From Deltaproteobacteria bacterium (GTDB lineage Bacteria; Desulfobacterota; RBG-13-43-22), in the NCBI GenBank assembly GCA_016219065.1, contig JACRCK010000197.1, positions 1 to 41,093 on the forward strand: 41,093 nucleotides of DNA, in the 5' to 3' direction. The notes under the pieces were generated by a model. That model saw only the letters and a program-made list of their open reading frames with translations, had not been told where the DNA came from and did not search any database. This document shows positions 15,935 through 24,209 of the stretch, in pieces. How positions within the stretch are numbered: position 1 is the first letter of the stretch; each line of letters opens with the position of its first letter. A program made the position numbers and the translations under genes.

Positions 15935-16708
15935 CTAATCCGGTGAGTGGTAACTTTGGTAGTTGTAAGGGTTGTCAAATCCGATTTTTCGATAGACCGG
16001 CTCCCCCAGGACCGAGGCCTGCAGGTTGGCAAAAGTGCAGCCCCTTTTCTTCCCGGCCACCAGCGCTTCGACGGTTATCGCTTTCCCGAAACCGCGGTTT
16101 CTGAATTGATCCAGAGCGGCAACCCAGTAGATCCCCGCCACAGGTCCGGTCTTGATCAACATGGATGTGCAGGCCGGCTGGTTGTCGGCATAGCCGACGA
16201 ACATTTCGGCATCGGGCAGATTCAATACCCGTTCCGTGATAACGGCCGGACCGGAACCCGCGGGCAGGGAATAACTTTTTTCAACGACCTCCTGAAAATG
16301 GGCCAATTCCCCGGTATTGGAAACCCGCCGAATGTCCAGATCCTTCCGGAAAATATTTTTATCCGGAAGATCCGACAGGGTCATCACCACTTCGGGGCGG
16401 CTTTCCTTATACCCCCGTTCAGCCAGCAATGGTAAAAAGTCCTTTTCCAGACCGTATTTAAACGCGATGCGGAAAGGCAATTTCCCGGATTCAAAAAACC
16501 GCTCGCCTTGCTGCAACAGCTTCAGCGGCTTCGAGGTCCGCTCCTTCACGAAGATGACGTTAAACTCCCGGCTGGGGAAATGGGTGTTGAAGACGCTGAA
16601 TTTGAAGCTGTTAAAGAATTCACCGGAGATGGTGTTGGAGATCAACAATCCCATACAAATTACATAATTGGTATCGGCTAAATCCTGTTTGGTTCTATCC
16701 AGATCCAT
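15935..16708 (-). CDS. GNAT-family N-acetyltransferase
   Basis: 257 residues. The C-terminal half is a GNAT domain with the acetyl-CoA motif A visible as DQFRNRGFGKAITVEAL (R-x-x-G-x-G/A) and a typical final VYRKIGFDNPY strand. The N-terminal half (residues 1-120) is a separate region with no motif that I recognise, as in two-domain GNAT proteins. The substrate is unknown. The gene converges with the acyl-CoA synthetase gene, and its start is 263 bases from the divergent NifX-like gene. It has no operon partner. Confidence 0.8.
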   Translation of the reverse strand: MDLDRTKQDLADTNYVICMGLLISNTISGEFFNSFKFSVFNTHFPSREFNVIFVKERTSKPLKLLQQGERFFESGKLPFRIAFKYGLEKDFLPLLAERGYKESRPEVVMTLSDLPDKNIFRKDLDIRRVSNTGELAHFQEVVEKSYSLPAGSGPAVITERVLNLPDAEMFVGYADNQPACTSMLIKTGPVAGIYWVAALDQFRNRGFGKAITVEALVAGKKRGCTFANLQASVLGEPVYRKIGFDNPYNYQSYHSPD

Positions 16709-16904
16709 GGTTTGGCTCCATAGAAATTTTCTTTCGTCCGGCTATCCCAATTTCAAGCAATCCTACAAATGAACGATCGAATTATCAAGATAATTTATAT
16801 GATATTACAGCCTTGCCGGCTCGATGGTTGAACAGGATGTTCCTTCTGACCCGCGCACGGCGGTGACCTTCCAGGACCGAATAGGAAATTGAAGCCGGCC
16901 TTCC

Positions 16905-16945
16905 TTGACATCCGCCCTATTTAGATTTATAAACAACTATCTAAA
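16905..16945 (+). promoter_or_regulatory. strong sigma-70 promoter with overlapping palindrome, upstream of the NifX-like gene
   Basis: TTGACA (16905-16910), a 17-base spacer, then TATAAA (16928-16933): near-consensus. An inverted repeat, TTTAGAT (16920-16926) and ATCTAAA (16939-16945), brackets the -10, so a repressor bound there would block the promoter. The rest of 16709-16904 holds nothing recognisable. Confidence 0.65.
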
Positions 16946-16971
16946 TTTTCCAAAAAGGAGTGTACGAATTT

Positions 16972-17352
16972 ATGAAAATCGCTTTTCCTGTTCAAGAAGA
17001 TCGCGGGCTGGAGAGTCCGGTATACGGTCACTTCGGCTCTGCTCCGCATTTTGTGGTTCTGGACGATGCTACCGGCGCTTTGGAGGCCATTGGGAATAAT
17101 GACGCTCACCATGCTCATGGTCAGTGCCAGCCCATCAAAGCCCTGGGAGGAACGGCCGTGGACCTGGTCGTGGTCGGCGGCATCGGCGGAGGTGCCTTGA
17201 TGAAGCTGCAAGGATTGGGCGTCCGGGTTTTTCGGGCCGTGGAAGGAAGCGTGCAGGATAATCTGAACCTCTTGAAGTCCGGGCGGTTGCCTGAATTTCA
17301 GGCGAACATGACCTGCGCCGGCCATCAAGGCGGACTCGACTGCCACCACTAA
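16972..17352 (+). CDS. NifX/NifB C-terminal-like (dinitrogenase FeMo-cofactor biosynthesis family) protein
   Basis: 126 residues from ATG 16972, with AAAAGGAG about 11 bases upstream. The N-terminus MKIAFPVQEDRGLESPVYGHFGSAPHF and the central VDLVVVGGIGGGALMKL are typical of the NifX/NifB-C/NafY domain that binds FeS or FeMo-type cofactor precursors. Outside nitrogen fixers such proteins serve general FeS/metal-cluster handling. A Cys/His-rich tail (CAGHQGGLDCHH) could bind metal. No nif structural genes are in view. The next gene is a NifU-like FeS scaffold, which supports a role in cluster traffic. An in-frame GTG at 16960 lies within the ribosome binding site and is rejected. Confidence 0.85.
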   Translation: MKIAFPVQEDRGLESPVYGHFGSAPHFVVLDDATGALEAIGNNDAHHAHGQCQPIKALGGTAVDLVVVGGIGGGALMKLQGLGVRVFRAVEGSVQDNLNLLKSGRLPEFQANMTCAGHQGGLDCHH

Positions 17353-17353
17353 T

Positions 17354-17382
17354 AAAAAAATGCGCTACGGCCGCTTTTTTTT
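17354..17382 (+). terminator. weak terminator-like hairpin after the NifX-like gene
   Basis: AAAAAAATGCG, a 7-base loop, then CGC followed by eight T. The stem is mostly A-T with a GCG/CGC core, so it may only pause polymerase. The NifU-like gene follows 72 bases later. Confidence 0.4.
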
Positions 17383-17453
17383 ATGTAATAAACGATCATA
17401 AAATATTTAGTTGCGGGAGATTACGATCAATAAAGGCACAAAGGTACACAGAT

Positions 17454-17888
17454 ATGGAACAAGATATACAAATTCCAATTGATACAAGCGAACTGGCCAC
17501 GGTCAGGGAAATGCTGCTGAGTTCGGGGTATGATGAAAAGGCGATCAACTATTACCTGACCCGGCCAAATCAGGGGCCCCTGGAAAACGCCGATCACGTT
17601 ACGGAATTGACCGGGCCCTGCGGTGACACCATGAAGTGTTACATAAAGGTCGACCAGGGCCTGATACAGGATGCCAAGTTTCAGGTGCTGGGCTGCCCCG
17701 GCGCCATCTCGGCGGCCATGGCCCTGGCGGATCTGGTCCGGGGGAAAGATCTGTCTTGCGCCCTGGAAGTAAAGGACGGGGACGTCTTCCGGGAACTGGT
17801 GCAGATCCCCGACCAGAAACAGCACTGCATCCGCCTGGCGGTCAAGACCCTGGCCAAGGCCATCGAGGAATATCGGGAAAAGAAGTAA
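17454..17888 (+). CDS. NifU/IscU-like iron-sulfur cluster scaffold
   Basis: 144 residues. The three cluster-binding cysteines of the IscU/NifU N-terminal fold are present in their expected contexts: GPCGDTMKCY (about residue 55), LGCPGAISAA (about 83) and KQHCIRLAVKTL (about 123). The N-terminal ~45 residues, with YDEKAINYYLTRPNQGPLENAD, are a variant also seen in NifU-like proteins of anaerobes. It would assemble [2Fe-2S] or [4Fe-4S] clusters in the cytoplasm. No cysteine desulfurase gene is adjacent. It is co-directional with the NifX-like gene upstream. Confidence 0.85.
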   Translation: MEQDIQIPIDTSELATVREMLLSSGYDEKAINYYLTRPNQGPLENADHVTELTGPCGDTMKCYIKVDQGLIQDAKFQVLGCPGAISAAMALADLVRGKDLSCALEVKDGDVFRELVQIPDQKQHCIRLAVKTLAKAIEEYREKK

Positions 17889-17919
17889 TAACTCAGACAG
17901 GATTGACAATCATATAAAA

Positions 17920-17961
17920 GACGAACGTCCAACATCGAACATTGAACATCGAACATCCAAT
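17920..17961. repeat. 'CGAACGTCCAACATCGAACATTGAACATCGAACATCC' repeat, copy 3
   Basis: Four near-decameric units in tandem, the longest + strand copy of this family. It lies in the 263-base gap before the FmdB-like gene. The gap also holds a CTCTGTGTCCTCTGCGCCTCTGTGG-type sequence (18081-18115) typical of intergenic repeats, and no gene. Confidence 0.65.
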
Positions 17962-18151
17962 TTTAAGGCGTAGGGCTGGCATCTCGCTCCGACCCTACGA
18001 AAAACTGTTCGCGAAGCGATGAATGGTTTGGCTTTGCGGTCCCGCCGCAGGCGGGATCCCCGCAAAGCTAAAAAATATTTTCTCTGTGTCCTCTGCGCCT
18101 CTGTGGTGAACAGCTTTGTCTTTAGGAATTTCAGATCAGGAAGGATCAGCC

Positions 18152-18406
18152 ATGCCCTTATATGATTTTCTTTGTTTGGATTGCAGCAAGGTAAGCGAAA
18201 CGCTGATAAGCAGCAGCAGCGACCTGCCGGTTTGCCCGGCCTGCGGCAGCAATAACATGAAACGAATGCTCTCGGCCCCCTCCTCCCTCTCCGGCGTGGC
18301 CCGCCATGGAATGCCGGGAGCCGGTGACACGTCCTGTTGCGGAACGACTCCCGGGCAGGCCGCCGGCTGCGCGGGTCCCGGAAGCTGTTGCGGCCACCGG
18401 CATTAA
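18152..18406 (+). CDS. FmdB-family zinc-ribbon protein
   Basis: 84 residues from ATG 18152, with AGGAAGGA upstream; the longer frame from 18116 is rejected. It begins MPLYDFLCLDCSK, the hallmark of the FmdB putative regulatory family, with a zinc ribbon formed by C-x2-C (CLDC) and C-x2-C (CPAC). A Cys-rich tail (CCGTTPGQAAGCAGPGSCCG) is unusual and may bind a further metal. FmdB proteins were named from formamidase/amidase operons and their role remains unclear. The neighbourhood of FeS-handling genes is consistent with a small metal-binding protein. Confidence 0.85.
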   Translation: MPLYDFLCLDCSKVSETLISSSSDLPVCPACGSNNMKRMLSAPSSLSGVARHGMPGAGDTSCCGTTPGQAAGCAGPGSCCGHRH

Positions 18407-18429
18407 GTCGGGGCTATTTGGGCTCGGAT

Positions 18430-18591
18430 GGCTCGGCGAGCCGTCCCTACCCTCCTCACCCTTAGCTGAGTTGGGAATCCGAACCGGTTTTCAGGTAGGG
18501 CGTGTTCGCCGAACGCGCCGCCTCTCGGCTTCCCCATCCTGCGACTAGCTACCCTGCCATAGACCGGACGGCTCGGCGAGCCGTCCCTACC
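18430..18591. repeat. pair of 'GGCTCGGCGAGCCGTCCCTACC' direct repeats
   Basis: An identical 22-base sequence occurs at 18430-18451 and 18570-18591. Each contains the perfect hairpin GGCTC-GGC-GAGCC. They lie between the convergent FmdB-like and tctA genes and may serve as bidirectional transcript ends. Confidence 0.6.
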
Positions 18592-18599
18592 GTTGCACA

Positions 18600-20105
18600 T
18601 CACTCATCGACGAGGGCTTCCTCCCGGGTTTTGGAAAAGGCCGGGATAAAAACCAGGAGCATGGTCAAGAGGGCTATGACCAGTAAGGTGGCGCTGATCG
18701 GCCGCCGCAGAAAAACCATCGGGTCCCCCCGGGACATGAGCATGGCCCGCCTTAGGTACTCTTCCATCAGCGGGCCCAGGATGAAGGCCAGTAACATGGG
18801 CGCCGGCTCGCAATCGAGCTTGCTGAAGACGTAGCCCAACAGACCGAAGAGGGCCATGAGATAAATATCGAATTCGCTGTTGTTCAGGCTGAACACCCCA
18901 ATGGCGCAGAAAGCCAGGATGGCCGGATAGAGGAACCGGTAGGGCACCATGATAATGCGCACCCAGAGCCCGATCAGCGGCAGGTTGAGAATGACCAGAA
19001 AAAGGTTTCCGATCCACATGGAAACGATGATGCCCCAGAACAGCGCCGGCTGCTCGCTGATGACCGAAGGTCCGGGCTGAATGCCCTGGATGATCATGGC
19101 CCCGACCATGAGGGCCATCACCGGATTGGAGGGGATGCCTAAGGTCAACATCGGTATAAACGAGGTTTGCGCCCCGGCATTATTGGCTGATTCGGGAGCC
19201 GCCACCCCTTCGATGGCCCCCCGGCCGAACTGCTTGGAGTTCTTGGAGATTTTCTTCTCCAGGGAATAGGCCGCAAAGGCGCCCAGGATGGAGCCGCTGC
19301 CCGGCAGGATGCCCAGGAAGGAACCGAGCGCGGTCCCCCGCAGAATCGGCCCGGTCATGCGTTTCCAATCCCTGCGGGTGGGCATTAGACTGGTGATCTT
19401 CTTGGTGATCAGCCCGGAGCGCTCGCCGCCACCCTCCAGGTTGCGGATAATCTCGCTCAGGCCGAACATACCCATGGCTACCACCACAAAACCGATGCCG
19501 TCGGCCAGTTGGGGCAGGCCGAAGGTGAACCGCTGGCCGCCCGAGGTGACATCCGAACCGACCAGTCCCAGCAGCAGGCCCACGACGACCATGCCGATCG
19601 CGTGGAGCAGCGATCCGTGGGCCAGGACGACCGAGGCGACCAGGCCGAGGACCATGAGCGAGAAATAATCGGCCGGCCCGAACTTGAGCGCCACCTCCGC
19701 CAGGGGCGGGGCGAACAGGGCCAGCAGGAGGGTCGCCACTGTGCCGGCAAAAAAGGAGCCGATGGCGGCCGTGGCCAGAGCGACACCGGCCCGCCCCTGC
19801 AGCGCCATCTGATACCCGTCCAGGGCGGTGACCACCGAAGCCGCTTCACCCGGAAGATTGACCAGAATGGAGGTGGTCGATCCGCCGTATTGGGAACCGT
19901 AGTAGATGCCCGCAAGCATGATCAAGGCCGAAACGGGCGGCAAAACAAAAGTCATGGGCAGGAGCATGGAGATGGTGGCGGTCGGCCCCAGACCGGGCAG
20001 CACGCCGATCAAGGTGCCGAGGAAGACTCCCACCAGACAATACAGCAGGTTGATCGGGGTGAGGGCGACTCCCAGACCCAAGCCGAGGTTGGAAATCAGT
20101 TCCAT
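18600..20105 (-). CDS. tctA: tripartite tricarboxylate transporter, large permease TctA
   Basis: 501 residues, highly hydrophobic, with the usual TctA length and about 12 membrane segments. The family signature GVLPGLGPTATISMLLP is near residue 40, with YYGSQYGGSTTSILVNLPGE after it, and the pseudo-repeat GILPGSGSILGAF lies in the second half. It forms the inner-membrane channel of a secondary transporter that works with a small permease (TctB) and a periplasmic binding protein (TctC), driven by an ion gradient. It is the last gene of the tctC-tctB-tctA set and is separated from tctB by a 192-base gap with a palindromic repeat. The carboxylate carried is unknown. Confidence 0.95.
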   Translation of the reverse strand: MELISNLGLGLGVALTPINLLYCLVGVFLGTLIGVLPGLGPTATISMLLPMTFVLPPVSALIMLAGIYYGSQYGGSTTSILVNLPGEAASVVTALDGYQMALQGRAGVALATAAIGSFFAGTVATLLLALFAPPLAEVALKFGPADYFSLMVLGLVASVVLAHGSLLHAIGMVVVGLLLGLVGSDVTSGGQRFTFGLPQLADGIGFVVVAMGMFGLSEIIRNLEGGGERSGLITKKITSLMPTRRDWKRMTGPILRGTALGSFLGILPGSGSILGAFAAYSLEKKISKNSKQFGRGAIEGVAAPESANNAGAQTSFIPMLTLGIPSNPVMALMVGAMIIQGIQPGPSVISEQPALFWGIIVSMWIGNLFLVILNLPLIGLWVRIIMVPYRFLYPAILAFCAIGVFSLNNSEFDIYLMALFGLLGYVFSKLDCEPAPMLLAFILGPLMEEYLRRAMLMSRGDPMVFLRRPISATLLVIALLTMLLVFIPAFSKTREEALVDE

Positions 20106-20240
20106 AGGACTCCTTGTAGGTTCAAATTCGAAATCGACTCGACTGAGCTCGTCGCAGGCCGAAATCCGGAACCAGCCAATTAAGCGGACTGAAAAGCATC
20201 AGTAGGGACGATGCGGTTCGGAGCAAGCTTCCGGGGGATT

Positions 20241-20285
20241 CACCCACCCCCTACCCCCTCCCGTCAAGGGAGGGGGAGCTAGGTG
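20241..20285. repeat. 'CCCCCTCCCGTCAAGGGAGGGGG' hairpin repeat
   Basis: CCCCCTCCC and GGGAGGGGG form a strong hairpin between tctB and tctA. Similar C-rich/G-rich hairpins occur at 23273 and 28821. It could attenuate tctA expression relative to tctB and tctC. Confidence 0.6.
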
Positions 20286-20297
20286 GTGAGAAGGTCG

Positions 20298-20765
20298 CTA
20301 CCCGCCGAACCACGAACCCCATATGGGCAACGGAACCCCCAGCCCCTTCAGAAACACCAATCCGCAAAAGACGGTCAGCCCGGCCGCCAGGACCAGGGCG
20401 GAACCCCAGCGGAACTCGCGGCTGGCATAGGAACTGACCAGCACCAGCAGGGGCAGGGCCACGATCAAGCCGACCCCTCGGACCAGAAGACCGAACAGAA
20501 ACGTGGGGACGACGACCAGCACCAGTCCCTTCACCGCAAAAGTGCCGATCGGGGTGCCCGGCTGAATAAACGAACGGATCAGGGAGATGAGTCCGATGCC
20601 TATCAATAAGAAACAGAGCACCAGCGGGAAGTAGGCCGGACCCATCCGAAGGGCGGTTCCAATTTTATAATCGCCGAGGATGGCGATCAGAACGGCTCCC
20701 GTCCCGATCGCCACATAGATTAACCCCGTCAGAAAATCTTTGATGCTGCGGATGGGGGAAGCCAA
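20298..20765 (-). CDS. tctB: tripartite tricarboxylate transporter, small permease TctB
   Basis: 155 residues with four predicted membrane segments. The family signature DYKIGTALRMGPAYFPL is present near residue 31. It partners with TctA in the membrane. It starts 12 bases after the stop of tctC, so the two are co-transcribed. Confidence 0.92.
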   Translation of the reverse strand: MASPIRSIKDFLTGLIYVAIGTGAVLIAILGDYKIGTALRMGPAYFPLVLCFLLIGIGLISLIRSFIQPGTPIGTFAVKGLVLVVVPTFLFGLLVRGVGLIVALPLLVLVSSYASREFRWGSALVLAAGLTVFCGLVFLKGLGVPLPIWGSWFGG

Positions 20766-20777
20766 CGGGCCGGCCCC

Positions 20778-21755
20778 TTAGTCGGCGTAAACGCCGGCAT
20801 TTTTGATGACCGGCGCCCATTTGTCCACTTCGGCTTTAAGGTGGGCACGCAGGGCCTCGGGAGTCGCGCGCTTTTCGGTTACCGGTTCGGTGCCCAAATC
20901 GGCAAAACGCTGTTTGACCGTGGCGTCCTTCAAGGCATCCTGGAGGGCCTTGACCAGCTTGTCGATAATCGGTTTCGGTGTGCCCTTGGGGGCATACAGG
21001 GCGTGCCAGATGGACACCTCAAAGTTGGGGAGGCCGGATTCGTTCAAGGTGGGAATGTCGGGCAGAGAAGGCACCCGTGTTTTGGTGGTAACGCCGTAGA
21101 CCTTGATTTTCCCGCTTCGGATCTGGCTGGTGGTGTTGGTGGTCTGGTCACACATGAAATCCACCTGGCCGCCCAGCAGGTCGTTCATGGCCGGGCCCGT
21201 CCCCTTGTAGGGAATGGTGGTCAAATCCGTCTGAATGGCGGACATGAAAAGCATGCCGCAAAGGTGTGAGGCGGCACCCAGTCCGGCGTTGGCGTAGGTG
21301 ACCTTGTCCTTATTGGCCTTCACATAGGCGATCAGTTCCTTAAGGTTTTTGGGCGGAAAATCCTTGCGGGCCACCAGAGTCATGGGAACTTCGTTTACCA
21401 GCCCGATGGGCTCGAAGTCAGTGAAAACATTATAAGATAGCTTGCGGTAGAGGGCGGGGGCGGTGGATTGGCCGATATGGTGCAGGAAAATGGTGTAACC
21501 GTCCGGCGCCGACCGGGCCACCCGGGCCGCCGCGATGGTGCCGCCGGCTCCGGCGACGTTTTCAATGATAAGCTGCGACTTCAGGGAATCACCCATGGCC
21601 TTGGCGACCAGCCGGCCCACGGTATCCGTAGGACCTCCGGCCGAATAAGGGATGATCATAGTAATCACTTTGGTGGGATACTGCTGGCCGAACGCCGGCC
21701 CGGCGACGAGCAGGACCAGGCCCATGAAGATGGATAGAAAAATTCTGCCGATCAT
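20778..21755 (-). CDS. tctC: Bug/TctC-family periplasmic solute-binding protein
   Basis: 325 residues. An N-terminal signal peptide (IFLSIFMGLVLLVAGPAFG, cleavage near residue 23) is followed by the mature start QQYPTKVITMIIPYSAGGPTD, the classic Bug-family beginning whose loop binds a carboxylate. The usual GAASHLCGMLF and LPDIPTLNESG blocks follow. It delivers carboxylates to TctAB. The start has GGGAGGT five bases upstream and a strong promoter lies in front. It is the first gene of the tctCBA unit. The ligand is not predictable, since the Bug family is very broad. Confidence 0.95.
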   Translation of the reverse strand: MIGRIFLSIFMGLVLLVAGPAFGQQYPTKVITMIIPYSAGGPTDTVGRLVAKAMGDSLKSQLIIENVAGAGGTIAAARVARSAPDGYTIFLHHIGQSTAPALYRKLSYNVFTDFEPIGLVNEVPMTLVARKDFPPKNLKELIAYVKANKDKVTYANAGLGAASHLCGMLFMSAIQTDLTTIPYKGTGPAMNDLLGGQVDFMCDQTTNTTSQIRSGKIKVYGVTTKTRVPSLPDIPTLNESGLPNFEVSIWHALYAPKGTPKPIIDKLVKALQDALKDATVKQRFADLGTEPVTEKRATPEALRAHLKAEVDKWAPVIKNAGVYAD

Positions 21756-21800
21756 GACTTACCTCCCTGATTTTTTTTACCCCTTTTTGGGATTCCGGAA

Positions 21801-21829
21801 AATATAAAGTAATAAAAAGAAAGGGTCAA
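21801..21829 (-). promoter_or_regulatory. sigma-70 promoter of tctCBA
   Basis: On the minus strand TTGACC (21829-21824), 17 bases, then TATATT (21806-21801), located about 45 bases upstream of the tctC start codon. Five of six bases match consensus at each box. Confidence 0.6.
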
Positions 21830-21877
21830 TGAGAAACGTTCGGGAGGAGGCTTGAATCCGGGAGTTTTTCGGACGAA

Positions 21878-21936
21878 GCATGAAAATTTTTTCCGCATTC
21901 GATGTTGGACGTTCGTCTTTATTTTCGTATTAACCG
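21878..21936. repeat. 'GATGTTGGACGTTCG' repeat with conserved flanks, copy 4
   Basis: The core ATTCGATGTTGGACGTTCG is flanked by GCATGAAAATTTT on the left and TCTTTATTTTCGTATTAACC on the right. The same flanks surround the copy at 26758, so the mobile or duplicated unit is about 60-80 bases. It lies directly after the aroA stop codon. Confidence 0.65.
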
Positions 21937-21937
21937 A

Positions 21938-23209
21938 TCATAGGGTCTCCCACAACTCCCAGAACCGGGGAAAGGATTTCGCCACGCAGCCCTCGTTCTG
22001 AACCCGGATCCCCGGGACCTTCAGCCCTACCACGGCCAGGCTCATGGCCAGGCGGTGATCGTCATGGGGATCACAGACGGCTCCATGCAAGGGGACCAAT
22101 CCTTCGATAATCAGCCCATCGGGCAGCTCCTCGATCCGGGCCCCCAACCGGGACCATTCCTCCCAGAGGGCGTGCAGCCGGTCGCTTTCTTTGTACCTCA
22201 GGTGGGGAACATTGCGGATGACCGTTTTCCCCCGGGCAAACAGGGCTACGGCGGCCAGCGTCGGCACCATGTCCGGCAGCCGGCTCATATCGGCCTCCAG
22301 GCCCACCAGGGCCTGGCCCTGAACGGTCACCCGCCGTTCCCCTTTCTTAATGGAGCAGCCCATCCTTTCCAGGATTTCCAGAAGGGCCAGATCGCCCTGC
22401 CTGGAGGTCGCCGCCCAAATATTTTCCGTGGTTACGGTTCCACCGGTTACGGCCGCGGCCGCCCAGAAATAGGAGGCGCTGGAGGCGTCCCCCTCCACCC
22501 GGAAGTCCACGGGACGGTAACCCGGTCCCGGCGAAACCTTGAAAAGGCGCGCGCCCACCCGCCGGACCCCGACCCCGAAACGCTCCATCACCTCCAGGGT
22601 CAATTCCACGTAGGGACCCGAGACCAGCTCGCCCTCCACTTCGATCTCCACTGCCGTATCGGCACAAGGGGCGGCCAGCAGCAGCGAGGAGAGATACTGG
22701 CTGCTTTCCCGGCCGGTCAACCGCGCCTGACCCCCCTTGATCCCCTCCGACCGGATCCGCACCGGCGGAAAGGACTCTTGCTCCGCCGAGATCTGCTGCA
22801 CTCCCAAACTGTGCAAGGCCCGAACGAGTTCGCCGACCGGCCTTTCCCGGAGACGGGGTGCGCCGGTCAAAACCGTTTCGCCCCGGGCCAGGCAGGCCGT
22901 AGCGAGCAGCAGGCGCAGGGAAGTCCCGGAGTTGCCCAAAAACAGAGTGCGCGTGCCGCGGGAAGCGGGAAAGCGCCCTCCCCTCCCGACGACGATAAAA
23001 GTTCCCTCTTCGTCCCTGATTTCTATTCCCAAGTCTCGCAGGGCCTGGAGGGTATAAAGCGTATCCTCGCTTTCCAACAGGTTGGTGATCCGGCTCTCCC
23101 CCGAGGCCAGGGCGGCGGCAATCAGCGCCCGGTGGCTGAGGCTCTTGGATCCGGGAATAGCTACGGAGGCATTGACGGCTTTTCGCGGTTTAATTTCGAT
23201 CACATTCAA
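21938..23209 (-). CDS. aroA: 3-phosphoshikimate 1-carboxyvinyltransferase (EPSP synthase)
   Basis: 423 residues. It transfers the enolpyruvyl group of phosphoenolpyruvate to shikimate 3-phosphate, the sixth shikimate-pathway step. Seen are the N-terminal substrate loop IPGSKSLSHRAL (about residue 18-29), the PEP-binding loop LFLGNSGTSLRLL, the RERPVGELVRAL motif, and the C-terminal KESDRL and DPHDDHRLAMSLAV motifs with catalytic Asp and Lys/Arg positions. The GNSGTS loop is closer to class II-type enzymes than to the E. coli GNAGTA loop, which may affect inhibitor sensitivity. It is the last gene of the aromatic cluster, 133 bases after aroE. Confidence 0.95.
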   Translation of the reverse strand: MNVIEIKPRKAVNASVAIPGSKSLSHRALIAAALASGESRITNLLESEDTLYTLQALRDLGIEIRDEEGTFIVVGRGGRFPASRGTRTLFLGNSGTSLRLLLATACLARGETVLTGAPRLRERPVGELVRALHSLGVQQISAEQESFPPVRIRSEGIKGGQARLTGRESSQYLSSLLLAAPCADTAVEIEVEGELVSGPYVELTLEVMERFGVGVRRVGARLFKVSPGPGYRPVDFRVEGDASSASYFWAAAAVTGGTVTTENIWAATSRQGDLALLEILERMGCSIKKGERRVTVQGQALVGLEADMSRLPDMVPTLAAVALFARGKTVIRNVPHLRYKESDRLHALWEEWSRLGARIEELPDGLIIEGLVPLHGAVCDPHDDHRLAMSLAVVGLKVPGIRVQNEGCVAKSFPRFWELWETL

Positions 23210-23272
23210 TCTCCAATAAAGGATAGGCTACCCTTACTGTTCAGAAGTTCACCGAATAAGTTGGGAATCCTT

Positions 23273-23307
23273 TAAATCCCCCCCACCCCCCTTTGTTAAA
23301 GGGGGAG
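23273..23307. repeat. 'CCCCCTTTGTTAAAGGGGG' hairpin repeat
   Basis: CCCCCTTT and AAAGGGGG pair perfectly around a short loop in the gap between aroE and aroA. It belongs to the same C-rich/G-rich hairpin class as 20241 and 28821. Confidence 0.6.
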
Positions 23308-23342
23308 CACGGGAGATTTGTCCGGCGGGCCGATTGCTTTAC

Positions 23343-24152
23343 TTATTTCAGGGCCGCTGTTACCGCCTGGCTCATGGCGGAGAAGGGGGGCTCCAAGCCG
23401 GTCCATAATCGGAACTGCTCCGCCCCCTGGTGCATAAACATGGTCAAGCCGCTGATGGGGATGCAGCCCCGTTCCCGAGCCAGGCGCAGGAGGCGCGTTT
23501 CCAGGGGGTTGTAGATAACGTCCATGACCACCATCCCTTTTTTCAGGTCTTTGGGTTTAAGGAGGCAATCATCCGGCCGGGGAAACATGCCCACCGGGGT
23601 GGTCTGCACCAACAGATCGGGCTGCACCTTTCCGATTTCTTCCAGAGAAACGCAGGGGCAATCCAGGAAATCGGCCAGCGCTTTCCCTTTTTCCTGCGAT
23701 CGGTTGGCCAGGGTCAGCCGCACCCCCTGTTCCTTTAAAAGAAAACCGATGGCCCGGGCCGCCCCGCCGGCGCCGACGATCAGGCCCCTCTTGCCGGCGA
23801 GTTCCGTTTTTTCATGTAAGGCCTTTAAAGCGCCCAGGGCATCCGTATTGCTGCCGATCAATCGGCCCTCCCGGTTGCTGATGGTGTTGACGGCCCCGAT
23901 TTTTTCGGCCAGCTCATCCACTTCGTCGAGCAGGGGGATGACCGCCGTTTTATGGGGGATGGTGACGCTCAGACCCCGGATCCCCAAGGCCCGCATCCCG
24001 GCCAGGGCCCCGCGGAGGTCCCCGGTTTCAAAGGCCAGGTACACGGCGTTGAGGCCGACGGCCTGGAAGGCGGCATTATGCAGCACCGGACTCAGCGTGT
24101 GTCCCAAAGGATAGCCGATGACGCCGTAGAGTTGGGTTTGCCGATCGATCAT
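23343..24152 (-). CDS. aroE: shikimate dehydrogenase
   Basis: 269 residues, normal for AroE. It reduces 3-dehydroshikimate to shikimate with NADPH. The substrate-binding block YPLGHTLSPVLHNAAF, the catalytic lysine in VTIPHKTAV, the NTDALG aspartate, and the nucleotide-binding GAGGAARAIGF are all present. The C-terminal MFMHQGAEQFRLWTG is also typical. It follows aroD by 57 bases; that gap is a short AATTTCGAATTTCGG-type direct repeat. Confidence 0.95.
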   Translation of the reverse strand: MIDRQTQLYGVIGYPLGHTLSPVLHNAAFQAVGLNAVYLAFETGDLRGALAGMRALGIRGLSVTIPHKTAVIPLLDEVDELAEKIGAVNTISNREGRLIGSNTDALGALKALHEKTELAGKRGLIVGAGGAARAIGFLLKEQGVRLTLANRSQEKGKALADFLDCPCVSLEEIGKVQPDLLVQTTPVGMFPRPDDCLLKPKDLKKGMVVMDVIYNPLETRLLRLARERGCIPISGLTMFMHQGAEQFRLWTGLEPPFSAMSQAVTAALK

Positions 24153-24209
24153 TTGAATTTGTTTCGAATTTCGAATTTCGGGTTTCGAATTTAGCTTAAT
24201 TCTCCCCGG

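Noticed and set aside
16972-17888. evidence for nitrogen fixation
   Set aside because: Only NifX-like and NifU-like domains are present; both occur widely in non-fixing anaerobes, and no nifHDK is in the window.
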